A stretch of DNA of 64,000 bases. Source: Exiguobacterium sp. RIT594 (GTDB lineage: Bacteria > Bacillota > Bacilli > Exiguobacteriales > Exiguobacteriaceae). Where the stretch lies: contig NZ_QPKF01000001.1 in the NCBI RefSeq assembly GCF_003339585.1, forward strand, positions 1 to 64,000, in the 5' to 3' direction. Shown in pieces: positions 33,464-42,585 of this stretch (position 1 is its first letter; every line of letters begins with the position of its first letter). The notes below the pieces were generated by a model. That model had not been told where the DNA came from, did not search any database, and saw only the letters and a list, made by a program, of their open reading frames with translations. The translations under genes and the position numbers were made by a program.

Positions 33464-34753
33464 CTAGGTGTGGGTACTTTCTTGTGAGGTCGTCTGACGC
33501 CGGGTCGCATAAATCAAAAGACTGAGCCAGATGAAATAAAATCCGCTCGGTCGAATCAAAACACTTTCCGTGAACTGAAGCAACAGTAACCAAAGACTAA
33601 GCAACAACAAGCTGATCGATAACGGATCGTCGTGGCGGTAATCCTGAATGAACCGGATGAGGATCAACAGAAAAGAGCCGGCATACAGCAACAGTCCGAA
33701 AAATCCGAGTTCATACAGATAGACAACAGGCGTACTGTGAAACGTATACAGTGTACTCGGTCCGAGTTGTTGTTCAAGGCCGATCACAGCGGAGCCGATT
33801 CCGTGTCCGAACCAAAACCGGTCGAGAGAAGCGGTCAGGCCGGCTTGCCATAACTCACTCCGTCCGTTGAGGCTGATCAACTTTACGAATAACGGCTGGT
33901 TGAGGGACAGTGAGCCGATGAGAATCGCGGCACCAATCAGATAAAGCCCAGTCACCTGATAACGCAACCGATGGGCCGGGATCAATAAGATCGTCGTCAA
34001 CAGCGCAAGCAGACAAAATGAATAGAGACCGGTCTGTGAAGCACTGAGGACCAGACCGATGAAAATCACAAGCAGGATCATCCCGAACAGAACGAATGAC
34101 CGGAGACTCCGGCGAGCAATCGACTGCAGGACAGACATCCAGGCGATGAGACCGCCGGGAACGAGCCATGCCGCCAATGTATTCGGATTGTTGGTCAGAC
34201 TGGCTGACCGGAGAAAACTGCCTTGCTCACCGACATAAAGTTGGGATAAGGACACGGGACCAAGTTGCAACGTCTGAATGTTCTCGATCGGAACGTATTG
34301 TTTTCCGAATGAGACGATGAGTGCATAAACAGCGAGACAGAAGGCTTGATAGAGTAGGATGAGGTTCAACAGCTGAAACCAACGGATGAAAGGTTGAAGC
34401 GTCAGTGATAGAACGATGATGACGAAAAGCCATGTCGTAAACAGATGGAGTAGGGCAAGCGAAGAATCGACAGCTGGACGAAAAAAGAAAATGATAGCGT
34501 GAAACGTGAGATAAAGTAAAAACGAAGTGACAAGTCGTTGGGTCAAGGCGCGTGGCGGAAAATACAAGGGACGGGTAACAAGATAAAGACCAGCAAACAG
34601 GATCAGATAGATCAGAGCGATCCAGATGTTCCAGTGACTCGGCAGGACTTCGTCCGTGAAGGTGAGAGGACGTGTCCATAAATCGATCAGGACCCAGAGA
34701 GTCAGGAGGAATAAGCCAATCGATTCAGGTATATTGTCTGATTTTAACATCAT
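33464..34753 (-). CDS. O-antigen ligase/polymerase-like membrane protein
   Basis: A 429-residue protein with about 11-12 membrane spans. A large outer loop region contains NGRSELWQAGLTASLDRFWFG, the Wzy_C/O-antigen ligase pattern (G-R-x-x-L-W) with a nearby GHGIGSA and a histidine in TFHSTPVV. Proteins of this family join or transfer polysaccharide chains on the outer face of the membrane. It is divergent from the main plus-strand locus and shares its 328-base control region. Whether it polymerises the same polymer is inferred from position. Confidence 0.82.
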   Translation of the reverse strand: MMLKSDNIPESIGLFLLTLWVLIDLWTRPLTFTDEVLPSHWNIWIALIYLILFAGLYLVTRPLYFPPRALTQRLVTSFLLYLTFHAIIFFFRPAVDSSLALLHLFTTWLFVIIVLSLTLQPFIRWFQLLNLILLYQAFCLAVYALIVSFGKQYVPIENIQTLQLGPVSLSQLYVGEQGSFLRSASLTNNPNTLAAWLVPGGLIAWMSVLQSIARRSLRSFVLFGMILLVIFIGLVLSASQTGLYSFCLLALLTTILLIPAHRLRYQVTGLYLIGAAILIGSLSLNQPLFVKLISLNGRSELWQAGLTASLDRFWFGHGIGSAVIGLEQQLGPSTLYTFHSTPVVYLYELGFFGLLLYAGSFLLILIRFIQDYRHDDPLSISLLLLSLWLLLLQFTESVLIRPSGFYFIWLSLLIYATRRQTTSQESTHT

Positions 34754-35081
34754 TACTAGTATCTATCCACCCTTCATATAGGACTTATTACCGAATTTTC
34801 AGTATTTTAATCATCAAATTGGTATTTACCCTTCATTTACTAAAATTCATGCAGTTTTCACGGATGATTTTGAAACAACGGCGATCATTTTTTTGTGAAT
34901 CGTCTTTTTTTTGTGAATCAATCTTTTTCGATGAACTAACGACACGCAAACATGATGACTCCTCAAAAAAATATAATCATTTCCACCAAGCTCTAATTGT
35001 TTTGGCAGTCGTTTGGAAATAAGGTGTAAGCATAACCAGTGTCCATCCAACATGTCAGGTAGCGAGAAAGAGGTGAACCAT
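34754..35081. promoter_or_regulatory. Divergent control region of the exopolysaccharide locus
   Basis: An AT-rich 328-base stretch between the divergent ligase-like gene and wzz. TTTTTTTGTGAATC occurs at 34888-34901 and again at 34906-34919, about 18 bases apart, with a weaker third unit ATCTTTTTCGATGAAC after it. TATAAT at 34972-34977 is a possible -10 for the plus-strand operon; no good -35 is present, so the tandem repeats may be activator sites. Confidence 0.45.
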
Positions 35082-35732
35082 GTGAATTCCATCCATCAAA
35101 AAAAGACATTCGGTGACCATGTGATGACATTAAAGAAAGGGTGGTGGGTACTCTGCTTACTGACTCTTCTCTTAGCGGGTGCCGGATATGCCGTCAGCAC
35201 CTATGTCATTCCACCGACGTATGAAGCGACTGCCTATATCCTGGTCGTCCCGCAACAGGATGCGGAAGCGACCTCGACGACGACGCTCGTCAGTACCTAC
35301 CAGGATATTTTAAGAAGCCCCGAAGTCATTGATCAGGTTGCCCAAAAAATGGACGTCACGGATAAACGGATTTTTGATTTGACGGATCGCCTGACCGTTG
35401 CCAGTAACCTGGACTCCCAAGTCATCGCCTTATCGGTCACGGATCGATCGGCGGAACAGGCCGCGATCCAGGCGAATACGATGACGGAAGTCTTCCAGGA
35501 TTATGTGCCGCAACTGATTAAAACAAGCAGCACGGAAGTCTTCTCGACAGCCCGGATTCCAACGAAACCGGTCTCACCGAACATTCTGATGAATACCGCA
35601 ATCGGCGGAATCCTCGGACTCCTCTTCGGATTATTGATCGTCTATTCCCGGGCGCTCGGAAAAAAGTCAGTCGTTGAAGAAACAAAAGACACGTCTTACC
35701 CGCAAGCTGTCAGTCATCCCAGCCGTTCTTGA
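35082..35732 (+). CDS. Chain-length determinant protein (Wzz/CpsC-like)
   Basis: A 216-residue protein with two membrane spans (about residues 22-44 and 168-188) and an outer coiled segment between, the arrangement of Wzz/CpsC proteins that control polysaccharide chain length. The proline-rich IPTKPVSPN just before the second span is a family mark. GAAAGAGG lies 8 bases before GTG at 35082; the frame extends to 35013 without a ribosome site. No CpsD-type tyrosine kinase gene follows, which is unusual for Gram-positive polysaccharide loci. Confidence 0.85.
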   Translation: MNSIHQKKTFGDHVMTLKKGWWVLCLLTLLLAGAGYAVSTYVIPPTYEATAYILVVPQQDAEATSTTTLVSTYQDILRSPEVIDQVAQKMDVTDKRIFDLTDRLTVASNLDSQVIALSVTDRSAEQAAIQANTMTEVFQDYVPQLIKTSSTEVFSTARIPTKPVSPNILMNTAIGGILGLLFGLLIVYSRALGKKSVVEETKDTSYPQAVSHPSRS

Positions 35733-35754
35733 TTGAAGAAAGGAGGAGCCGATC

Positions 35755-37626
35755 ATGCAAGCCCCGCCATTTCAGCAATACCGTCGGCATATGAAGATCG
35801 GTCTACTGCGACTGATCGATGCCTCGATCATCATTGCTGCGACGGTCGTGACCTTTTACTTCTTTAACCCGTTGAATCTCACGGCCAACTTTGAACTGAT
35901 GGATGCTGTTGAAATCGCCCTGATTCAATGGGTCGCCTTGATGCTGGTCGCCCACTGGATGCGTTTTTATCAAATTATCTGGCGGTATGCCAGTCTCCGA
36001 GATTTAGGTGTGTTGCTCGTCGTCGTCGTTGCGAGCAGCTTCGTCCTTCTCGGACTTGAGTACGCGCTGTTCGATTTTGCCGTCGAACGCGCCGTTTTCC
36101 TCCAAACCGGACTGGTTCTGAATGGAATCTTGTTCGTCCGTCTGCTGATCCGTGGACGGAGTCTCGAACTGAAGCGTGAAAATCGGACGCTCGGGAAACG
36201 GACGTTGATCATCGGTGCCGGTGCATCGGGGCAGATGATCACGAAAGAGCTGAAACAGAAAAAAGCCCACATCCTTAATGTCGTTGGATTACTCGACGAT
36301 TTTACGGAGCTGAAAGGGATGATGATTCACGGTGTTCCGGTCATCGGAACGATTGACCAGCTCGAATGCATCATTGAAGAACATAAAATTGAAGCCGTCG
36401 TCCTGGCGATTCCGTCACTTGCCTATCCGGACCGGGTTGCCTTACTGAACCGGATCAAACAGACGAAAGTCGAAGCCCATACATTACCGATGCTTGTCGA
36501 ACTGGCTTCCGGCAAGGTCTCTGTCAATCAGATGCGTGAAGTATCAATCGCTGACCTGCTCGGTCGGGAACCGGTGGAACTCGACATCACGGAGATTGAA
36601 AAAAGTGTCAGTCAAGCAACGGTCCTTGTAACCGGTGCCGGCGGATCGATCGGTTCAGAGATTTGCCGGCAACTGATTAAATTCAAACCGGCCCATCTGA
36701 TTTTACTCGGTCATGGAGAAAACAGCATTTATCTGATTCGTCGTGAACTGGAAGCCGTAACGGAAGGAATCAAGCTCCACTCCGTCATCGCCGATGTCCA
36801 GGATGCGGACCGGATGATGGATGTCATGGCACGTTTTAAACCGGATCTCGTCTACCATGCGGCAGCGCATAAACATGTCCCGTTAATGGAAGATAATCCG
36901 AGTGAAGCGGTCAAAAATAACATTTACGGGACACGGAACGTCGCGCTCGCCGCGGAAGCGGCCGGAGTCAACCGCTTCGTCATGATTTCGACCGATAAGG
37001 CGGTCAATCCGACCAGTGTGATGGGAGCGACGAAACGGATCGCCGAGATGGCCATCCAGCAGATTGCCCGCAACAGTGAGACGACGTTCGCTGTCGTCCG
37101 GTTCGGCAACGTGTTAGGGAGCAGGGGTTCCGTCATCCCGCTCTTTAAGGACCAGATTGCGAAAGGCGGTCCGATTACGGTGACGGACCCGGCCATGACG
37201 CGGTATTTCATGACGATTCCGGAAGCGAGCCGGCTCGTCATTCAAGCGAGTGTCCTCGCGGAAGGTGGAGAAGTCTTCGTCCTCGACATGGGCGAACCCG
37301 TCAACATCACGACGCTCGCCCGGAACCTGATTCATTTAAGCGGCTTTACCGAACAACAGATTCCTATCGTCTACAGCGGCATCCGAAAAGGTGAGAAGTT
37401 ATACGAAGAGTTGCTCGCGACGGAAGAAGTACATGAAGAACGGGTCTTTGACAAAATTCTTGTCGGGAAAACACGACCGTTCGGATCCATTGATCCTTAT
37501 TTACGGAACATCGCCTTGACGCTGGATGATGAACAGGCGTTACGGACGTATTTACTTGAAGCGACGAACCGGACCGACATGATGCCGGAGACGATTCCAC
37601 CGGCGATTCGGATCGCCCGGGAATGA
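35755..37626 (+). CDS. Membrane UDP-sugar 4,6-dehydratase (CapD/PglF/EpsC-like)
   Basis: A 623-residue enzyme that probably converts UDP-GlcNAc to a 4-keto-6-deoxy sugar. The N-terminal part has four spans (about residues 15-120), then a Rossmann domain (LIIGAGASGQMI), then the catalytic SDR domain with VTGAGGSIGSE near residue 293, AAAHKHVPLME, and STDKAVNPTSVMGATKR with the active-site methionine and lysine of this class. GAAAGGAGGAG precedes the ATG. The aminotransferase at 46708 would act on the product to give a 4-amino sugar. Confidence 0.92.
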   Translation: MQAPPFQQYRRHMKIGLLRLIDASIIIAATVVTFYFFNPLNLTANFELMDAVEIALIQWVALMLVAHWMRFYQIIWRYASLRDLGVLLVVVVASSFVLLGLEYALFDFAVERAVFLQTGLVLNGILFVRLLIRGRSLELKRENRTLGKRTLIIGAGASGQMITKELKQKKAHILNVVGLLDDFTELKGMMIHGVPVIGTIDQLECIIEEHKIEAVVLAIPSLAYPDRVALLNRIKQTKVEAHTLPMLVELASGKVSVNQMREVSIADLLGREPVELDITEIEKSVSQATVLVTGAGGSIGSEICRQLIKFKPAHLILLGHGENSIYLIRRELEAVTEGIKLHSVIADVQDADRMMDVMARFKPDLVYHAAAHKHVPLMEDNPSEAVKNNIYGTRNVALAAEAAGVNRFVMISTDKAVNPTSVMGATKRIAEMAIQQIARNSETTFAVVRFGNVLGSRGSVIPLFKDQIAKGGPITVTDPAMTRYFMTIPEASRLVIQASVLAEGGEVFVLDMGEPVNITTLARNLIHLSGFTEQQIPIVYSGIRKGEKLYEELLATEEVHEERVFDKILVGKTRPFGSIDPYLRNIALTLDDEQALRTYLLEATNRTDMMPETIPPAIRIARE

Positions 37627-37638
37627 GGGGGAGACGAG

Positions 37639-38901
37639 ATGAAATCTGTTCGGCAACTGTCACGATTTAATCTGATTTTCATTGCAGATACGGCCTATTC
37701 TCTCCATCAGTGGATGATTTTGACGCTGCTGATCAAGTGGAGCACACCGCTCAACATCGGTTACTTCAATTACGCGCTCGCCTTAACGGCACCGATCGTC
37801 ATGTTTTGCTGGTTAAACGCCAGCACGATCCTGACGGCAGAACGGTCAGGCTTAAAAAATTTCAATTTGTTCATTAAGACCCGCTTTTCCTTATTATCGG
37901 TCGGAGTCTTCGTCCTGCTCGGCGTCTATTATTTCTTTGGGGAAGCCGATATCCTCTGGCTGACGTTACTCGTTTACCTGAACAAGTATATGGAATCCTT
38001 CGCTGATCTTGCCTACGGATTTCTTCAAGGGCATATGGCGTTCAAGGAAGTCGCCTTATCCAAGATTTTCCGCAGTCTCGTCAACGTCTCCGGGGCAACC
38101 TTGATTCTTTTTACGACCCATTCGATTCACGGCTTCGTCTTAGCACTCGTCGCCGGAAACCTGATTATGTTGATCCTTTACGATTTACCGACCGTCCGCC
38201 GTGTCGGTCACGGATTTGATAACCAGCAGATGAGTGAACGGTATCAAACGGGACGGCAATTGTTCTTTAAAGCAGTCCCGCTCGGATTCGTCGCCTTATT
38301 GATCGCTCTCAATGCCAACATTCCCCGCCTGTTCGTCGGACAGGCGATCGGAACGGAAGAACTCGGTTATTATGCGAGCATCGCGTATCTCCTGGTTCTT
38401 GGCAGCCTGTTCATTCATTCCCTCGTCGCCGTGTTACTGCCGAACTTCTCTTCCGACAGCGGAGAGCGGCAAAGCTTACCGGAATTGCGGAAGCTGACCC
38501 GGTCGATGCTGCTCATGACGAATGCCGTCGGTATCCTGTTGATCATCGGGTCGATTTTCTTCGGCAAGTGGGGCTTGACGATTTTCTACAACGCCTCGTT
38601 TGTCCAGTACCATACGATTTTCGTCCTGATGATGGTCGCCTCGCTCTTCTTTTATAATTCGACCGTCATCCAAGCGTTGTTGACCGGATTTCAACAATTC
38701 CGGATTCAGACGATTGCCATCTTCGGCAGTGTCATCGTCAATATCGTCGCCTGCAGCATCCTGATTCCGATGTACGGTTTATACGGAGCGACGACAGCTT
38801 ACGGATTATGTGCCGTCACCCAGATCGGGCTATTGATTCCGGCCCTTTATCGTTCGCTTTATCCACGAAAACTGACACTGGCAATTGAACAAAGCAGCTA
38901 A
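37639..38901 (+). CDS. Polysaccharide flippase (Wzx-like)
   Basis: A 420-residue protein with 12 hydrophobic spans, typical of MATE/MOP-type flippases that turn lipid-linked repeat units over the membrane. The N-terminal segment (NLIFIADTAYSLHQWMILTLLIKWS) has the usual position of the first span. GGGGGAGA precedes the ATG. It overlaps the ribosome region of the next gene, and the cluster order supports the role. Unlike the flippase piece at the left edge of the window its GC equals that of neighbouring genes. Confidence 0.85.
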   Translation: MKSVRQLSRFNLIFIADTAYSLHQWMILTLLIKWSTPLNIGYFNYALALTAPIVMFCWLNASTILTAERSGLKNFNLFIKTRFSLLSVGVFVLLGVYYFFGEADILWLTLLVYLNKYMESFADLAYGFLQGHMAFKEVALSKIFRSLVNVSGATLILFTTHSIHGFVLALVAGNLIMLILYDLPTVRRVGHGFDNQQMSERYQTGRQLFFKAVPLGFVALLIALNANIPRLFVGQAIGTEELGYYASIAYLLVLGSLFIHSLVAVLLPNFSSDSGERQSLPELRKLTRSMLLMTNAVGILLIIGSIFFGKWGLTIFYNASFVQYHTIFVLMMVASLFFYNSTVIQALLTGFQQFRIQTIAIFGSVIVNIVACSILIPMYGLYGATTAYGLCAVTQIGLLIPALYRSLYPRKLTLAIEQSS

Positions 38902-38914
38902 AGGAGGGAAAAGC

Positions 38915-40207
38915 ATGCGGCCGATTCTGATTGTCGTCGTTCTCGAAGCATTGCTCAGCCAATTGGTCCGACCGCTCTTTTTGACTTCTGAAGGTTACGT
39001 CGCAACCGTTCTTGCCATCAACTCGGTCTTGCTGATGTTTTATCTTCTCCGGCAAGCCGAGACGACACCGTTGTTCCTGATTTTCGTGACGGCGTTCCTG
39101 ATCCGGCTGACATTGATGCTGGTTGATTTGGAACTGTTTCGGCTCCCGCCGCACAGCGGTGACGATACGGAAGCGTTTCATCTCGAAGGACTGCTGATTT
39201 ATACCGACCCGACGATGTTCAACGAAGTCGTCCGGGGGAGTTACTCCAAATTTTTAGGAATCTTTTATCTTGCGTTTGGTCCGGAGCGGATGCTCGCCCA
39301 GTACTTCAATGTCATTCTCGGCGTCGTCTCGATCGTCATCCTGTCGAAAACGTTGCTGCTTTTGAAACTGCCGATGCATTACGTCCTGATCGCAACCGGT
39401 GTGTTTGCCTTCTTTGCCCAGGGCCTGTTGTTATCACCGATTCTCTTACGCGACCAGCTCGTCGCACTCGGAATCGTCTATACGCTCTACTACATGGTGC
39501 GCTGGACGCTTGATAAATCGGTGGCGAGTCTGACTTTCGCCTATCTCGGTTATTTGATCAGTACGATGTTTCATTCGGGTCTCGCAATCGGGATTCTGGT
39601 CCTCCTCGTCTACTTCTCCTTTTATAATCACGAGACGCAACGGATGGATTTTGAAGCTTCGAAAGTACAGCGGTTGCTGGTCCAAGTTGTCATCGTCGGG
39701 TTCATCGTCTATAGCTTCCAGGACGTGCTGTTCGCGAAATTCACTCACGTCTCTGAAAACGGACAGCTGTTCAGCGGGATGAGTTATGACCGCGGCGGAT
39801 CGGCCTATCTGAACGGATTGATGGTGACCGGACCGTCCGACATGGTCCTGTACGCACCACTGCGGATGATTTACTTCCTGTTCTCGCCGTTTCCATGGCA
39901 ATGGTCGAGTGTGATGAACATCGCGATTTTCTTCGCCGATGCGGCTTTTTATCTCCTGTTATGCGGTCTGACACTGATGCATCTGAAATATTTGAAACAA
40001 CACCCGCTCGGCAGTGTGCTGCTGTTCATGCTGATTCTGTTCATGGTTAACGCCGTCATTTTCGGTCTCGGGACAGGGAACGTCGGAACAGCGATTCGCC
40101 ACCGGTATAAACTGTTTCCGATGCTGCTGATTGCTTATACATCGATTCATTACATCCGCTATCAAGTGCTCCACCACTTCGAGGAGGTTGAGAAACGTGC
40201 AGAATAA
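38915..40207 (+). CDS. Polytopic membrane protein, polysaccharide polymerase-like
   Basis: A 430-residue protein with about 11-12 spans and an outer loop near residues 80-120 (SGDDTEAFHLEGLLIY). Length, span number and place after the flippase fit a Wzy-type polymerase or an EpsG-like protein, but these families have little sequence signal, so the assignment is by context. GGAGGGAAAAGC precedes the ATG at 38915. Its last bases overlap the next gene, GTG at 40197, by 11. Confidence 0.65.
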   Translation: MRPILIVVVLEALLSQLVRPLFLTSEGYVATVLAINSVLLMFYLLRQAETTPLFLIFVTAFLIRLTLMLVDLELFRLPPHSGDDTEAFHLEGLLIYTDPTMFNEVVRGSYSKFLGIFYLAFGPERMLAQYFNVILGVVSIVILSKTLLLLKLPMHYVLIATGVFAFFAQGLLLSPILLRDQLVALGIVYTLYYMVRWTLDKSVASLTFAYLGYLISTMFHSGLAIGILVLLVYFSFYNHETQRMDFEASKVQRLLVQVVIVGFIVYSFQDVLFAKFTHVSENGQLFSGMSYDRGGSAYLNGLMVTGPSDMVLYAPLRMIYFLFSPFPWQWSSVMNIAIFFADAAFYLLLCGLTLMHLKYLKQHPLGSVLLFMLILFMVNAVIFGLGTGNVGTAIRHRYKLFPMLLIAYTSIHYIRYQVLHHFEEVEKRAE

Positions 40208-41234
40208 GACGATTTTAATTACCGGGATTGCAGGATTCATTGGATTTCATGCGGCACGTCGCTTTATGGCGGAAGGGTACCGGGTGATCGGACTGGATGA
40301 AGTCAATGATTATTATGATCCGTCACTGAAAGAAGCCCGCCTGATGGAACTGGATCCGAATCGGTATACGTTTTACCGGGTGTCACTCGAAGATGCGGCG
40401 ACAATCAGTCGGATTTTCGAGACGGAACAGATTGACCTGGTGCTCCATTTAGCGGCTCAAGCCGGCGTCCGGTACAGCATCGATCGTCCCGACGTCTACA
40501 TCACATCGAACATCGTCGGTTTCCTGTCCATCCTCGAAGCCTGCCGGCACTATCCGGTTGAACAATTGATTTATGCCTCTTCAAGTTCCGTCTACGGATC
40601 GAATACGAAGATGCCGTTCGCAACGACGGATGCCGTCGATCATCCGCTCAGCCTCTATGCGGCTTCGAAAAAAGCGAATGAGCTGATGGCGCATACGTAC
40701 AGCAGTCTTTACGGCATCAAGACGACCGGGCTTCGGTTCTTCAGCGTCTACGGACCATGGGGACGGCCGGATATGGCCTTGTTCAAGTTCACGGAAGCGA
40801 TTGCGAAAGGACAGCCGATTGATCTTTATAACTACGGGGAGATGGGACGGGATTTCACCTACGTCGATGACATCATCGAAAGCATCTACCGGTTGATGCA
40901 GACGGAACCAGTTGCCGATCCGGCATTTGATCAGGAAAATCCGTTGCCTGACCGCAGCAATGTTCCGTACCGTGTCTTTAATATCGGCAGTCACAGCCCG
41001 ATCCGGCTGAACGAATTCGTCGCCTTGATTGAAGAGCGGCTTGGTAAAAAAGCCATCAAACACGAAATGCCGCTCCAGGCAGGAGATGTTCCTGAAAGTT
41101 TTGCTGATGTTGAATCGTTATTCGAGACGATAGGTTACCGGCCGCAAACGACGATTGAAGCAGGTGTCCATGCATTCATCGACTGGTACGAACAGCATTA
41201 CCGGCTGAAGGAGGAAGTCCAGGATGGCGCTTAA
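40197..41234 (+). CDS. NAD-dependent sugar epimerase, UDP-glucuronate 4-epimerase type
   Basis: A 345-residue extended SDR with [42 protein letters not shown] (YxxxK) and YGPWGRPDM. It is a clear paralogue of the enzyme at 3959-4984 (same motifs throughout). With the UDP-sugar dehydrogenase at 42586 it could provide an epimerised UDP-uronic acid, for example UDP-GalNAcA from UDP-GlcNAcA or UDP-GalA from UDP-GlcA. GAGGAGGTTG precedes GTG at 40197. It overlaps the next gene by 11 bases. Confidence 0.87.
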   Translation: MQNKTILITGIAGFIGFHAARRFMAEGYRVIGLDEVNDYYDPSLKEARLMELDPNRYTFYRVSLEDAATISRIFETEQIDLVLHLAAQAGVRYSIDRPDVYITSNIVGFLSILEACRHYPVEQLIYASSSSVYGSNTKMPFATTDAVDHPLSLYAASKKANELMAHTYSSLYGIKTTGLRFFSVYGPWGRPDMALFKFTEAIAKGQPIDLYNYGEMGRDFTYVDDIIESIYRLMQTEPVADPAFDQENPLPDRSNVPYRVFNIGSHSPIRLNEFVALIEERLGKKAIKHEMPLQAGDVPESFADVESLFETIGYRPQTTIEAGVHAFIDWYEQHYRLKEEVQDGA

Positions 41235-42573
41235 AGAAGAGATTTACTATAACTCTCCGATATTTATTCAGAATATTTTGACATCCATGTACGGAAAAAA
41301 GCTGATGCAGGAACGTTACGGTCCGGGATATGAGAAAAAAATTCAAGAACTCCGGGTCAAAGACCGGACAGTCGATTACCGGATCGAACAGCTGGAACGG
41401 CTGAATACGTTTCTCCTGTTCATCCGGGAACATACGCCTTATTACCGGAAACTGTTTCGGGAGCACGATATCCGTCTTCCGTTCACGTCAATCGACCAGT
41501 TGCAGACGATTCCGATTCTTGAAAAAGAAACGTTACGGCAACAAAACGAATCCTTCATGTCGGAAGTGGACGCGCCGGTTCGCGGCCGGACCGGCGGGAC
41601 GAGCGGGAAATCCCTCCAAGTCGCCTTCATGCGGGAAGACGTTCAGGAACGGATGGCGCATCTCGATTACTTCAAGGAATTGCACGGTTTTCATTCCGGG
41701 ATGCGACGCGCGAGCTTCACCGGGCGGACGTTAACCGCGATCGATCAGAAAAAGCCGATCTTTTGGCGGAAGAACCGACCGCTTAATCAGTTGTTATTAT
41801 CGATCTTTCATATGAAGGAAGAAAATTTTCCGGCTTATATCGAAGAGTTGAACCGGTTTCGGCCGGCGGCACTCGACGGCACACCAACCGCGATGCTTGA
41901 GATTGCCTTATATCTGCTGAAACATGAGTTACGGCTCGACTTTCCGCTGATCGCGATTTTCCCAACATCGGAAACAGTCACACCGGAGATGCGCCGGTTA
42001 ATTGAAGAGGCGTTTCAAGCGCCGGTTTTTGACCAATATGGTTCATCGGAAGGGGCACCGATCATCTCGGAATGCCGGGAACGAAAACTCCATCTCCATC
42101 ACGAAACCGGCATCATCGAACCGTATGGAGACAGGGGAGAAGTCGTCGTCACATGTTTTACGACCCGCGGGACACCGCTCGTCCGGTACCGGATCGGCGA
42201 CCGGATGACACTCGGACAAGAGGCTTGCACCTGCGGACTGAACGGTCCGGTCATCGAGTCGATTGACGGTCGTGGAACGAGTTTCATCGTCAGTGAAAAG
42301 CGCGGCAAGGTTTTTGAAGGCGACATCACGACGATCGCCCGGGAACTGCCGAACTCGGTCTTACGCCTCCAGGTCGAACAACATGCGCTGAATCATGTGA
42401 CGCTCCGTTACATTCCCGACGAGCAACGGTTCGTGCCGAAACATGAAAAAATCCTGTTGCGGGAGATGCAGAAACTCCTCGGATCGTCGATGCAAGTCAC
42501 CCTCGAGCCGGTCCGGCAGATGAAGCAGGAACCGAATGGAAAAACACTGATCGTCAAACAGTCGATGAAATAG
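41224..42573 (+). CDS. PaaK/CapK-like adenylate-forming enzyme
   Basis: A 449-residue protein of the phenylacetate-CoA ligase-like branch of adenylating enzymes. The phosphate-binding loop is GRTGGTSGKS (about residue 120), the A5-type motif is DQYGSSEGAP, and RYRIGDRM follows as A8-like. Related CapK-type genes occur in capsule loci, where the substrate is generally unknown; an acid that is activated and then put on the sugar is plausible. GAAGGAGGAAG precedes the ATG, which overlaps the epimerase stop. Confidence 0.87.
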   Translation: MALKEEIYYNSPIFIQNILTSMYGKKLMQERYGPGYEKKIQELRVKDRTVDYRIEQLERLNTFLLFIREHTPYYRKLFREHDIRLPFTSIDQLQTIPILEKETLRQQNESFMSEVDAPVRGRTGGTSGKSLQVAFMREDVQERMAHLDYFKELHGFHSGMRRASFTGRTLTAIDQKKPIFWRKNRPLNQLLLSIFHMKEENFPAYIEELNRFRPAALDGTPTAMLEIALYLLKHELRLDFPLIAIFPTSETVTPEMRRLIEEAFQAPVFDQYGSSEGAPIISECRERKLHLHHETGIIEPYGDRGEVVVTCFTTRGTPLVRYRIGDRMTLGQEACTCGLNGPVIESIDGRGTSFIVSEKRGKVFEGDITTIARELPNSVLRLQVEQHALNHVTLRYIPDEQRFVPKHEKILLREMQKLLGSSMQVTLEPVRQMKQEPNGKTLIVKQSMK

Positions 42574-42585
42574 GAGGAATCCATC

